NCBI GenBank assembly: GCA_963829705.1
Contig: CAWHJN010000005.1
Location: 248,001 to 312,000, forward strand
Direction: 5' to 3'
Length of the DNA: 64,000 nucleotides
From: CAWHJN01 sp963829705
Lineage (GTDB): Bacteria > Bacteroidota > Rhodothermia > Rhodothermales > BA12
The translations under genes were made by a program, and so were the position numbers. Below the pieces are notes generated by a model. The model made no database searches. It had not been told where the DNA came from and was given only the letters and a program-made list of their open reading frames with translations. The first letter of the stretch is position 1. Each line of letters opens with the position of its first letter. This document shows positions 11,201-17,867 of this stretch, piece after piece.

Positions 11201-12236
11201 CTACAGCCAGTACGCGGCCGGACAGGGCTGGGTAGGCACACTCGACACGCTGCGCGCGGGCGTGCTCTACAAGATGCACGTCGCCAACCCCCAGCCCTTG
11301 CCGTTTATCGGGCAACCCGTTTCCGGGCAGGATCGGCCCCTCGCCATCACCGACGGATGGAACTGGCTGGGCTACCTGCCCGACGCGCCGCTGCCGCTGG
11401 CGTCCGCGCTGGCATCCCTGCCGCCGCAACCCGGCGACCTCGTCAAGAGCCAGACGGCGTTCGCGCAGTTCGACGGGGGCGCGTGGCAGGGCAGCCTCGC
11501 CACGATGGCACCCGGCGCGGGCTACCTCTTCAAAACAGGCACGCCCGGGACGCTCGTCTACCCCGACGCCGCCGGGCCGCGCGTCGAGATCGAGACCGTC
11601 GTGGCCGGTGGCCCGCCCGACTGGCAGGTGGATGCGGCCAAATACGAGTTCGCCATGGCCATCACGGGCACGCTGCAGTTCGACGGCGTGGCCGCCGCCA
11701 GCGAAGACGCCATCGTGGCGGCCTTCGTCGAGGACGAGGTGCGCGGCGTGGCCCGCCCCGTGTTCGCCCTCGATCGGTGGACGTACTTCCTCACCGTCTA
11801 CGGAAAGAGCGACGGCGAAACCGTCACGTTCAGGGCCTACGACGCCCACGGCGACGCCGTCCGTCCGTTGAGCCAGCAGGTGGCCTTTGCCGCCGAGACG
11901 GGACGGGGCACGCCGCGCGAGCCGTTCGTTTTCGACACCGCCACGACCACCGCTACCGGCGGCGAGGTGCCCGTCGCGTTTGCCCTCGACGCCAACGCAC
12001 CCAACCCGTTCAGTCGGCAGACGGTGATCCGCTACGCACTGGCCGAGAGCGTTCCGGTACGTCTCGACGTGTACGACCTGCTCGGGCGGCACGTGCAGAC
12101 CCTCGTGGACGCGCAGCAGCCCGCCGGGCGCTACGCCGTCGCCGTCGAGGCCGACGCACTCGCCTCGGGCGTGTACGTCTACCGCTTGCAGGCGGGGCGT
12201 TTCACCGGGTCGCGCCAGATGGTCGTGGTACGCTGA
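5226..12236 (+). CDS. Giant secreted multidomain protein: FG-GAP repeats, LamG, Ig-like domains and T9SS-type tail
   Basis: A 2336-residue exported protein starting at ATG 5226 with signal peptide MNARLLLLLALLAPALHAQ. Residues about 20-390 hold six or seven FG-GAP/integrin-alpha-like repeats (FGRALALDGDRLVVGA, FGFAVALKGNTIVVGA and others). A fibronectin-III-like unit follows (about 395-475), then a LamG/concanavalin-like domain (about 500-680, ending 'GSIDDVRLWNRPRTDAEI') and SdrD-B/transthyretin-like repeats. A bacterial Ig-like (Big_5) domain lies near 1627-1735. Two copies of a module beginning PDWQVDAA occur at nt 10729-10980 and 11620-11870. The last ~85 residues (NAPNPFSRQTVIRY, VYDLLGRHVQTLV, YVYRLQAG) are a FlgD-like/T9SS type A sorting tail. 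It is probably an adhesin or binding protein on the cell surface. It starts 28 bases after the receiver gene and may share its transcript. No protease or glycosidase motif was seen. Confidence 0.85.
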   Translation: MNARLLLLLALLAPALHAQNRIPLVPNDLVAREQMGDAVSVSGDYAVIGSGTHTVSGRAVYVYHWTGTTWEQQARITNPEGYTSYFSKAVAITDTWLAVGSSVGIGQYRGEVYLFRRDGTSWTYVKKLTASDASQDADFGRALALDGDRLVVGAYRGGAPNDRYVQTGSAYVFERNAGGADAWGQTQKLNASDFRDGDQFGFAVALKGNTIVVGAPSKRSAYVFEMQNATWQEVRKWTTNETGGTLFGVSVALDAGRALVGASGEAGTRGGAYLYERGSGGWPATGQRLLAFDGVGGDNFGYAVALEDDLAVVTAPYTEATDAGSFYVFKRGQTTWENVEAEKRTGTANSLFGTAVGLAGKRLVVGARGDDQRATDAGGAYGYVLVPATPAGFVATDGNGPGNDRIGLRWLDAVGEAGYRLYRDGEVIATVDVGITSYNDDVGVDKVYTYGIEAYSANLGASARAGDVGRTRANGRISGDVKAGASGVPGVLISAAPYANGGVRFSGFGQYVSVPRTPALNVGEALTVELWVLRAANAGLIEPLYAMNGSPGEPGAWQLRLLQGKPQIIASAKIIVTGAALPVGVWSHVAYTRDGNTHRLYINGVRVTETVDAVDFTDTDQAVQIGGVPALPFAGSIDDVRLWNRPRTDAEIAQDWSRRLVGDEDGLAAYWPFDASTGTIAADHTTGGSHGTLVSGAAWAEGAPVTLGAYTNAQGTYSIREISYGTGRTFTVAPSLDGHGFDPARRENVELNTTTPAIAGISFADTTAFVVSGRVEFAGTPCAATGVDILVDGVKRGSVRADGTYEVTILNPGTVTITPDFAGHTFSPAERVLTVVDNLTGIDFADTQTYTLSGKAVGGDCNIALGADGRVDLTIMGGGGCLAQQVKTDASGQYSITLPALAQVSVEASVPNEPSIQFTSRQVSLRDSSQTVDFIYRSRPEVTLAGFPENAGQCGIPVLEQLQPYDFTIEVNERYGNQTCAVEDGLVIVRNDIADDATPDTLRMQGGQAYYAFTAGDPNVVGGGQRAYQKLIQAEVVTGGGPEAGPYGYRENLSQWAVVEGSRPRAATFATTSPQLPLFILHDPPGDRSYSFIEKEESTCTTTSFSALRSSSEGGWGAIKLGTEFEAGLGFSTATSIWGELKNTFTAEKTSVSRTEQETCFTATQTFSTSDDENVTAGAGGDVFVGAALNITYALTDDLDYNEAICRADLSHGVAFGLGGFATEYTYTESFLRENLIPRLEMLRDLPATPRDSVVYFDNQIKVWKQTLDFNTNNKAAVANAPALLNRSFDGSAGPVEETQTFSTSKVETVEFNLVLNDEVAIEAGLEIAGSGLSGGAIVTMRKEDGGGEGTRTASSSTTGYVLDDDDANDFFSVDIKADPVYGTPLFQLKSGTSACVWEPGTQPREGVQLTANTLVRSNVSPDGAASFQLTLGNTSQSDEVRAYQLFALSESNPDGAVLAVNGFAINDLAPVTIGPGSSVNQTLTVRRGPEAFTYPALKVAMRSLCDPSAIADTLTLAVHFQNACSPVTLAAPSSDWTVNRASTAPVRLLLRDYVKSALANLKIQYAPVGTNNWKTIRVVTAAELPEGFFEMDWDTKNIPDGAYQLRVGVECATGTSFSEPVAGFIDRSAPAFFGTPEPADGFWQTGDAIRATFSEELDPTTVTADHVALVDTKTGAAIPVQVQYADRQIVVTPGVDDADLEDRALRVTLTGLADLRGNTLAAPLAWQFRVQRSPVAWSRARLAFARSAGALAPETATLANTGSTDMAFDITRHPVWLTPTPTAGTLAPRDAQTVVFTPDPALAPGLYRDTVVAQTPGGPARLAVELDVSCPAPDWQVDAAAFAHSMNVTAGFYLGGLPFSSRTDRVAAFAGAEVRGVATVQPRVPQDDFLAFLTVYSNQTTGEEIRFELWDASECKTMSIAEPVAFEANAATGTPTQPTRLTVSGAVLQTIPLAEGVTWISLGVEAQDMATQSVLGRVRPADGDRIQAQTRYSQYAAGQGWVGTLDTLRAGVLYKMHVANPQPLPFIGQPVSGQDRPLAITDGWNWLGYLPDAPLPLASALASLPPQPGDLVKSQTAFAQFDGGAWQGSLATMAPGAGYLFKTGTPGTLVYPDAAGPRVEIETVVAGGPPDWQVDAAKYEFAMAITGTLQFDGVAAASEDAIVAAFVEDEVRGVARPVFALDRWTYFLTVYGKSDGETVTFRAYDAHGDAVRPLSQQVAFAAETGRGTPREPFVFDTATTTATGGEVPVAFALDANAPNPFSRQTVIRYALAESVPVRLDVYDLLGRHVQTLVDAQQPAGRYAVAVEADALASGVYVYRLQAGRFTGSRQMVVVR

Positions 12237-12268
12237 CGGGTCCGCGTTCCGCCAGTGTTGTAGCACAC

Positions 12269-12310
12269 GCAGCGCGCCGCGCCTCCTGACATTGAGGTGC
12301 GGCGCGCTGC
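12269..12310. terminator. Bidirectional terminator-like hairpin between convergent genes
   Basis: GCAGCGCGCCGCGCCTC (12269-12285) pairs with GAGGTGCGGCGCGCTGC (12294-12310), a 17-bp stem with one mismatch and an 8-nt loop. It sits between the stops of the giant secreted protein (12236, +) and the choice-of-anchor-B gene (12352, -). No U-tract is present on either side. Confidence 0.6.
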
Positions 12311-12351
12311 CGTGTTTCGCGATGCCCGGAGAACGGCGTGGTAGCGCGGTC

Positions 12352-13971
12352 TCACCGCGCGACGATCAGCGCGATCGTTTGCTGATCGCGCCCGGCGACA
12401 GCCCGGACGAAGTACGTGCCGCTCGCCAGGCCGCCGGGGTCGAAGGCAACCGCGTGCGCGCCAGCGGACAGCACGGCATCCGCCAGCAGTGCCACGCGCC
12501 GCCCGGTGACGTCGTAGACGCTCACGCGCACCGGGCCAGCAGCGGGCAGTGACAGCGTGAGCGCTGTGGGGCCAGCGACGACGGTGCTCGGCGCAGAGAG
12601 CCGCAGCGCCGCATCCGGCGACTCCGGCGGAGCCACGGTGGTGCTGAACGACAGCCCCGTCGGGCGCAGCACGAACAGGCCCTGCTCGATGTCGCTCGCC
12701 ACCACGTTGCGGCTCTCGAAAAAGGGATACACACTCCAGAGGCCCGAAAACACCGTCGCGTCGCTGTTCGGGAACGTGTCGAAAAACGCCACCTCTTCGA
12801 GCGCAGCCGGGTTACTCACGTCGAGCACGCGCAGGCCCGACGTGTAGTTGGCCTGAAAGCTGTAGCGCTCGACGATGTACTGGTTGTGGTCGATGCTGGC
12901 GGCTACACCCAGGTGCTCGCCGAGCAAAACGGGGCTGTCGAGTTCGAGCAGGTCGAAGACGAGCGTGCGCGTGCGCGGGACGACGCGGTTGAGTTCATCC
13001 AGCTCGTCGTCCATGAAAAAATACCGCTGATCCTCCGACAGCCATCCCTGGTGGGTGTACGACACGCCGGGATACGACAGCGCGCTGATTTTCGCCGGGG
13101 CGGCTTTGTCCGTCACGTCGGCGATGCTGAGGGCGGTTTCGTTGGCCGCGAAGCAGACCTCGCGCCCGGTATAGCGGGCGTCCGGCCCGCGGTAGACGAC
13201 GCACTGCGCATCGTGCGTGTAGCCGTTGCCGCTGCGGCCCGTCGAGGGGTCGGTGAAGCAACCTGCGTACGTGGGCGCGGTGGGCGTGCGGATGTCGATG
13301 ATGTGGAGGCCATAGCCGCAGTTGGGCCCGCTGGCAGCGCGGAGGCTGCCTACTGCATAGGCGAAGCCCGTCTCCTCATCGACGACGAGGTTGTGCGCCC
13401 GGCTGATGCCGCTGTAATGCCCATCTTCCACGAAGCGCCGCGATGCCGACGCCTCCAGCCCCCGAAGCTGCGTCAGGTCGAAGACCTGCATCCCGTGGTT
13501 GTTTTCTTCGCTGACGACGAAAGCGTGATCTGCATACACCTTGACGTCGCGCCACGAGCGGCGGTTGCCGGGCGTGACGGCGCTCGGCAGCAACCCCAGA
13601 AACGCCGGGTTCAGCGGGTCCGTCACGTCCACGAAGGCCGTCCCGTCGGTGCGGCCCACGAGGGCGTACTCGTTGCGCGTCTCGGGGTCGGTCCACCCCC
13701 AGATGTCGTTGAGTTCGGCCGTCGTCGCCGCGCCGTTGTCGGTGGCCCCGCCGAGGTCGGCTACGGGCACGAAGGCCATCAGGTCGATGGCGTCGCAGGC
13801 GTAGCCCGCCGCGCTGCCGCCGATGCACGGCTGCCGTGCGCCGACGACGGTGGGGCCTGTGGTGACCGACGCGCGCGGCGCGGGCGTAAAGCCGACGGGC
13901 TGCGCCGTGGCGGCGAGGCCGACGCTGGCGAGGCCCAGCAGGCAGAAGAGGCGTTGCGGGAGGTGCGGCAC
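12352..13971 (-). CDS. Choice-of-anchor B family secreted protein with T9SS-type tail
   Basis: About 539 residues from GTG 13971. The start is chosen because it opens a clean signal peptide (VPHLPQRLFCLLGLASVGLA), and because a TAnnTTTG element at 14011-14018 would place transcription start downstream of the more distal ATG at 14046. The body carries propeller-like LVIVD/choice-of-anchor-B units: 'DIWGWTDPETRNEYALVG', 'GTAFVDVTDPLNPAFLGLL', 'SRAHNLVVDEETGFAYAVG', 'YTHQGWLSEDQRYFFMDDE'. It ends with a sorting tail (VRVSVYDVTGRRVALLA, GTYFVRAVAG). The family is secreted and widespread in Bacteroidota; its function is unknown and no enzyme motif is visible. It is convergent with the giant secreted protein and divergent from the dehydrogenase gene. 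Confidence 0.82.
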   Translation of the reverse strand: MPHLPQRLFCLLGLASVGLAATAQPVGFTPAPRASVTTGPTVVGARQPCIGGSAAGYACDAIDLMAFVPVADLGGATDNGAATTAELNDIWGWTDPETRNEYALVGRTDGTAFVDVTDPLNPAFLGLLPSAVTPGNRRSWRDVKVYADHAFVVSEENNHGMQVFDLTQLRGLEASASRRFVEDGHYSGISRAHNLVVDEETGFAYAVGSLRAASGPNCGYGLHIIDIRTPTAPTYAGCFTDPSTGRSGNGYTHDAQCVVYRGPDARYTGREVCFAANETALSIADVTDKAAPAKISALSYPGVSYTHQGWLSEDQRYFFMDDELDELNRVVPRTRTLVFDLLELDSPVLLGEHLGVAASIDHNQYIVERYSFQANYTSGLRVLDVSNPAALEEVAFFDTFPNSDATVFSGLWSVYPFFESRNVVASDIEQGLFVLRPTGLSFSTTVAPPESPDAALRLSAPSTVVAGPTALTLSLPAAGPVRVSVYDVTGRRVALLADAVLSAGAHAVAFDPGGLASGTYFVRAVAGRDQQTIALIVAR

Positions 13972-14010
13972 GACGTGTATTCTGAAGTGAATGGCAGAGA
14001 GCAGCGTCGC

Positions 14011-14018
14011 CAAAGGTA
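14011..14018 (-). promoter_or_regulatory. Candidate -7 element TACCTTTG for the choice-of-anchor-B gene
   Basis: Minus-strand TACCTTTG matches TAnnTTTG exactly and lies 40 bases upstream of GTG 13971. Transcription from here would begin near 14005, which excludes the upstream ATG at 14046. Confidence 0.45.
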
Positions 14019-14063
14019 GGACGGGCGACCACGCCCGACCACGCAATTCCCCATCCCCCAGCT

Positions 14064-14870
14064 ATGTTCAGTTCCTCGCTTCAGGATCGCACCGTCTTCG
14101 TCACCGGCGCCTCGGCGGGCATCGGCGCGGCGGTGGCCGAGGGGGCGGCGGCACTCGGCGCGCGCCTCGTGCTGGCCGCCCGCCGCGCCGACGCGCTCGA
14201 CGCCGTCGCCGAGCGCCTCCGCGACGCGCACGGCGTGCCCGTCCACACCGTCGTGCTCGACGTGCGCGACGCGCGGGCGGTGGAAAAATCCGTCGCCGAA
14301 CTCCCCGGCGCTTTCGCCGCCATCGACGTGCTCGTCAACAACGCCGGCCTGGGCCGGTCCATGCAGCCCGTGCAGGAAAACACCGTCGCGGACATCGACG
14401 ACATGGTCGATACCAACGTCAAGGGGTTGCTCTACGTCACCCGCGCCGTGGTGCCGGGGATGGTGGCGCGCGGGCGCGGCCACGTCGTCAACATCGGCTC
14501 GACGGCGGGGCATGGCGTGTATGCGGGCGGCGTCGTGTACTGCGCCACCAAGAGCGCCGTGCTCGCGCTCACCGAGGGGCTCAAGCTCGACTTGCACGGC
14601 ACGGCCGTGCGCGTCACCGCCATCTCGCCGGGCATGGTCGAGACGGATTTCAGCCTGGTCCGCTTCCACGGCGACGCGGCCCGCGCCGACGCCGTCTACG
14701 CCGACACCATCCCGCTCACGGCGCGCGACGTGGCCGACAGCGTGCTCTACGCCATCACGCGCCCCGCTCACGTCAACATCTCCGAGATCGTGCTGATGTC
14801 TACCGCGCAGTCGGGCCCTTCCACCATCGCGCGCGGGGCCGACGTTCCGGATCTTTCCGCCTCTCGCTAA
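14064..14870 (+). CDS. SDR-family NAD(P)-dependent oxidoreductase
   Basis: 268 residues, the usual length of a classical short-chain dehydrogenase. The Rossmann cofactor loop is TGASAGIG (residues 14-21), followed by the structural NNAG motif and a catalytic Ser-Tyr-Lys set (NIGSTAGHG, then YCATK). The basic residues after strand 2 (LAARRAD) favour NADP(H). The overall sequence, including the ISPGMVETDFS segment, is closest in style to the YdfG-type 3-hydroxy acid/serine dehydrogenase group, but the substrate cannot be told from sequence alone. It is cytosolic, with no signal or membrane segment. It is divergent from the choice-of-anchor-B gene (92 bases) and followed after 12 bases by an OmpA-type lipoprotein gene, so the two may be co-transcribed. 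Confidence 0.88.
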   Translation: MFSSSLQDRTVFVTGASAGIGAAVAEGAAALGARLVLAARRADALDAVAERLRDAHGVPVHTVVLDVRDARAVEKSVAELPGAFAAIDVLVNNAGLGRSMQPVQENTVADIDDMVDTNVKGLLYVTRAVVPGMVARGRGHVVNIGSTAGHGVYAGGVVYCATKSAVLALTEGLKLDLHGTAVRVTAISPGMVETDFSLVRFHGDAARADAVYADTIPLTARDVADSVLYAITRPAHVNISEIVLMSTAQSGPSTIARGADVPDLSASR

Positions 14871-14882
14871 TCCACTCTGCCC

Positions 14883-15431
14883 ATGCGCCTCTGCCTGTTG
14901 CCCATCCTCCTGCTCGCCGCGTGCCGCAGCGCGGGCGTCGCCGCCGACTCGGGTGCCGAGATGGAGCGCCTGCGCCTCGAAAACGAACGCCTCCGCAGCC
15001 TGATGGCCACCGAGGTGGAGATCGGATGCCCGCCCGCCGAGGCCGCCCGGCGCGGCGAAACCGTCGAGATCCTGCTGGCCGACATCTTCTTCGAGAGCGG
15101 CAGCGCCCGCCTCACCTCCGACGGCCAGAAACGCCTCGACCTGCTCGCCGACCGGCTCGATCGTGAGTATGCGGGCCGCACCATCCGCGTTGAGGGCCAC
15201 ACTGACACGCAGCCCATCGGCGCGAACCTGCAGGCGCGCTACCCCACCAACTGGGAACTGTCGGCGGCGCGGGCCACGGGCGTCGTGCGGTATTTGCAGG
15301 AGGTGCACAACATGCCGCCCGAGCGTTTCGAGGCCGTCGGCTTCGGCCCCTACGACCCCGTTGATTCCAACACCACCGCCGAGGGCCGCGCCCGCAACCG
15401 CCGCGTCCGCGTGGCCGTGCTGCCGCAGTAG
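14883..15431 (+). CDS. OmpA-family lipoprotein (copy 1)
   Basis: 182 residues. A very short lipoprotein signal (MRLCLLPILLLAAC, Cys14) is followed by a heptad-like helix (EMERLRLENERLRSL) and a C-terminal OmpA/MotB-like domain. That domain contains FFESGSARLTSDGQKRLDLL, VEGHTDTQPIG and RARNRRVRVAV, the residues that bind meso-diaminopimelate of peptidoglycan in this family. It is expected to be anchored in the outer membrane and to hold the peptidoglycan. It lies 12 bases after the dehydrogenase gene and 36 bases before a second OmpA-type gene of the same design, which points to tandem duplication. The helix between anchor and domain may act as a spacer or dimerise. Confidence 0.85.
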   Translation: MRLCLLPILLLAACRSAGVAADSGAEMERLRLENERLRSLMATEVEIGCPPAEAARRGETVEILLADIFFESGSARLTSDGQKRLDLLADRLDREYAGRTIRVEGHTDTQPIGANLQARYPTNWELSAARATGVVRYLQEVHNMPPERFEAVGFGPYDPVDSNTTAEGRARNRRVRVAVLPQ

Positions 15432-15467
15432 GCACCTCTGCCGTGCGCGCGCGTAGGGCGAGGCGCT

Positions 15468-16121
15468 ATGCTGAACCTCCGACTCTTTTTTGGCTGTGCC
15501 GCCGCGTGCGTGCTCGCGGGCTGCGCCTCCGGGCGCATCGAAGCCGAGCGGGCCGTGGCCGAGCGGTACCGCGCCGAGCGCGACTCGCTGCAAAGCAAAC
15601 TCGCCGTCGAAAAGGTGCGCTCCGAGGCGTACGCGGATTCCATCCGCTTCTACGATAGCATCGACTCGGGCGCGTACGAACGCACGCTCCGCACGCTGCG
15701 CGACCAGGTGGAGCGCCTCGAATTCCGGCTGGCCGAAGGGGGCGGCGAGCGGACGCTCGAAACGCTGCGCGCCGACGATCTCTTCGAACCCGCCTCGGCC
15801 ACGCTGTCCACGGGCGGGATCGCCGCGCTCGACGCGCTCGCCACCGACCTCAAAAGGCAGCCCGGCTCGGCGTCGTTCCGCGTCGAAGGCCACGCCGACA
15901 CCGCGCCCATCGGGCCGAGCCTGCGGGAGCGATTCCCATCCAACTGGGAGCTGGCCGCGCAGCGCGCCGCCGCCGTGGCCCGCTACCTGATCTCGACGGG
16001 CCTCGACGCCGACCGCTTCGCCGTCGCCAGCCGGGGCGACACGCAGCCCGTCGCGCCCAACGCCACCGCCGAGGGGAGGGCCGAGAACCGCCGCGTGGTC
16101 GTCTACGTGAGCGCGCGCTGA
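15468..16121 (+). CDS. OmpA-family lipoprotein (copy 2)
   Basis: 217 residues with lipoprotein signal MLNLRLFFGCAAACVLAGC (mature Cys19). A long charged helical region follows (about residues 22-90, with RAERDSLQSKLAVEKVRSEA), predicted coiled coil, then an OmpA-like domain: LFEPASATLSTGGIAALDAL, VEGHADTAPIGPSL, RAENRRVVVYV. Compared with copy 1 the domain has the same order and spacing (NWELAAQRAAAVARYL against NWELSAARATGVVRYL), but the helix is twice as long, so the two may bridge different envelope distances. The stop codon lies in a hairpin shared with the converging MBL gene. Confidence 0.85.
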   Translation: MLNLRLFFGCAAACVLAGCASGRIEAERAVAERYRAERDSLQSKLAVEKVRSEAYADSIRFYDSIDSGAYERTLRTLRDQVERLEFRLAEGGGERTLETLRADDLFEPASATLSTGGIAALDALATDLKRQPGSASFRVEGHADTAPIGPSLRERFPSNWELAAQRAAAVARYLISTGLDADRFAVASRGDTQPVAPNATAEGRAENRRVVVYVSAR

Positions 16122-16135
16122 GGAAAGTCAGCGCG
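16114..16135. terminator. Compact hairpin holding the stop codons of two converging genes
   Basis: CGCGCTGA (16114-16121) and TCAGCGCG (16128-16135) form a perfect 8-bp stem with loop GGAAAG. The left arm ends with the TGA of the OmpA gene. The right arm begins with the reverse complement of the MBL gene's TGA. Only 6 bases separate the two genes. Confidence 0.55.
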
Positions 16136-17714
16136 TGGTGACGGCGTTGCGGAAGGCCACGCGATGCTCGCCGTCCTCTACCGTCACGTGGAAGCGGTAC
16201 GCCTCGTTGACGCCCTCTTTGCCGCTGTGCGTGAAGGCCAGCACGCGCTCACCGTCGGTGCGGAGGTGGACGATGCCGAAGTTGGTGCGCTCGAAACCGT
16301 AGAACAGTCCCTTCGGGTCTTCGGGGCGCGGTACCCCGGTGAAGAGCTGCCGCAGGTCCTCGCCGGTGAACGTCTCGTCGTGGCGCTCGGCGAAATAGGC
16401 GGCGAGGTCGTCGCGGGTGTAGCACTCGGCCTTCGCGGAGAAAAACGCCGCCAGTTCGGTCGAGAACACCAGCCCCTTGCCGCGCATCGACGCGCCGAGG
16501 GCGGCCATGAGGGTCGCGCGCGGGTGGATGTATTCCTTCGCCTCGCTCTCGTCGCCCGACGACACGATGGCCACGACGGGGCGCACGGCGCGCAGCGTGT
16601 CGAGGTCGAAATCGTCGGAGCCGTGGTGGGGTGCTTTGACGATCTCGGCTTCCAGCTTTTCGAGCGGCACATTCGCCCGCAGCGCCCGCATGGCCTCGTC
16701 GTTGAGGTCGCCGGTGAGCAGAAAGCGCACGTTGCCAAAGGTGATCCTGAGCGTGATCGAGTGGCCGTTGACGGTGTGCGACGCCGACGGCGTGCCGGGC
16801 GTTTCGCTGTCGCTTTCCAGCGCCTGCTCGGCGCTCAGGCGCGGCGCGTGGAAAAACGGCAGCGCGGCCACGTCCTCGCCCGTCTCAGGGTGCGGCACGC
16901 GCGCCTCGAACGGCCCGAGAATCTCGACGCCGACGCGTTCATCCGCCAGGAAACCGAACAGCGCGCTTTCGTCCATCCCGAAGGCCACGCGCTGCACGTC
17001 GATGGGGCCGCGCGTGCTCCAGTGGTCGAGCGACTTCACCCAGTGCTCGAAGGGACGGTTGAGTTCGGCGGCGGGCAGGCCGCGCAACTCGCCTTTAAGG
17101 TCGAGCGCGTAGAGGCGGCCCTCGTGCTCGGTGGTGGGGCCGAAGAGTTCGGTGTCTTTGAGCCGCTTGCCCTTGGCGTCGCGGTAGGGGCGCTTGACGA
17201 GGCCGTTGTGAAACACGCGGCGCGGGTGGATGGCGAGGCGCTTGTGCTTCTGGTAGTCGGGCAACTCCTCCGACCGGGCGATGTCGTTGAGGCCATCGAA
17301 GTGATCGGCGTCGCCGTGGGTGATGAGGATGGCGGCCACGTCGAGGGGTTTTTCGGGCGTGGCGGCGCGGTGCCGGTAGCGGGCGGCCACGTGGCGGGCA
17401 AAGAGCTTGTTGTCGCCGCCGTCGATGAGCACGATCTGGCCGCCGGGGGTTTCGAGCACGAGGCCATCGCCCTGCTGCACGTCCACCATCGACAGGCGCA
17501 GCACGCCGGTGTCGCGCACGGGCAGGCGGCCCCGCACCCAGCCGCGGAAGGGGCGGCTGAAGTATTCGAGCACCCGCACCTGCGTCCACCCGTCCTGCTC
17601 GCCGAGCACGTGAACCTGGTCGCCGAAGGCCAGCGTCACGATGCGCCGCGCGCCGGTGGTGGGCTGGGCACGCACGGCCACGAAATCGTCGTCGATGTAG
17701 CGGATGTCTGCCAT
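16128..17714 (-). CDS. SH3-like domain plus ComEC/Rec2-type metallo-beta-lactamase-fold hydrolase
   Basis: 528 residues with no signal peptide or membrane segment. Residues about 1-70 look like a bacterial SH3-like domain (VAVRAQPTTGARRIVTLAFG, WTQVRVLE, GWVRGRL). From about 72 an MBL-fold domain of the kind found at the end of ComEC begins: SMVDVQQGDGLVLETPGG, then the metal ligands in ITHGDADHFDG (His133, Asp135, Asp137, His138), NVRFLLTGDLN, and APHHGSDDFD near residue 380. Family members cut phosphodiesters, and the ComEC domain itself is a nuclease. The ~150-residue tail (from AAYFAERHDETFTGEDL) is not recognised. It stands alone, without the ComEC channel or other competence genes, and converges on the OmpA lipoprotein genes. 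The substrate is unknown. Confidence 0.72.
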   Translation of the reverse strand: MADIRYIDDDFVAVRAQPTTGARRIVTLAFGDQVHVLGEQDGWTQVRVLEYFSRPFRGWVRGRLPVRDTGVLRLSMVDVQQGDGLVLETPGGQIVLIDGGDNKLFARHVAARYRHRAATPEKPLDVAAILITHGDADHFDGLNDIARSEELPDYQKHKRLAIHPRRVFHNGLVKRPYRDAKGKRLKDTELFGPTTEHEGRLYALDLKGELRGLPAAELNRPFEHWVKSLDHWSTRGPIDVQRVAFGMDESALFGFLADERVGVEILGPFEARVPHPETGEDVAALPFFHAPRLSAEQALESDSETPGTPSASHTVNGHSITLRITFGNVRFLLTGDLNDEAMRALRANVPLEKLEAEIVKAPHHGSDDFDLDTLRAVRPVVAIVSSGDESEAKEYIHPRATLMAALGASMRGKGLVFSTELAAFFSAKAECYTRDDLAAYFAERHDETFTGEDLRQLFTGVPRPEDPKGLFYGFERTNFGIVHLRTDGERVLAFTHSGKEGVNEAYRFHVTVEDGEHRVAFRNAVTTR

Positions 17715-17867
17715 GCTGGGGCCTCCGTAGGGGTAAGGAAACGCGCCGGAGATGGGAAGGTATGACGATTGCTATGTTGTGCGTCGGCGCGTGGCACCTT
17801 ACTACGCCACGATCCCCCTCCCCCCGAGCGCAGGCACGCCTGCGTTGGCCTCAACAACCGCCCCTCC

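Noticed and set aside
7116..12266. Very long minus-strand open frame opposite the giant secreted protein
   Set aside because: It is an antisense shadow produced by high GC and codon bias. Its sequence is Arg/His/Gly-rich without domain motifs, and the plus strand carries clear FG-GAP, LamG and sorting-tail features.
13779..15893. Long minus-strand open frame across the dehydrogenase and OmpA genes
   Set aside because: The plus strand has unmistakable SDR and OmpA motifs; the minus frame has none.
16164..17765. Plus-strand open frame opposite the MBL hydrolase
   Set aside because: Antisense frame without motifs; the minus strand has HGDADHFDG and HHGSDD.
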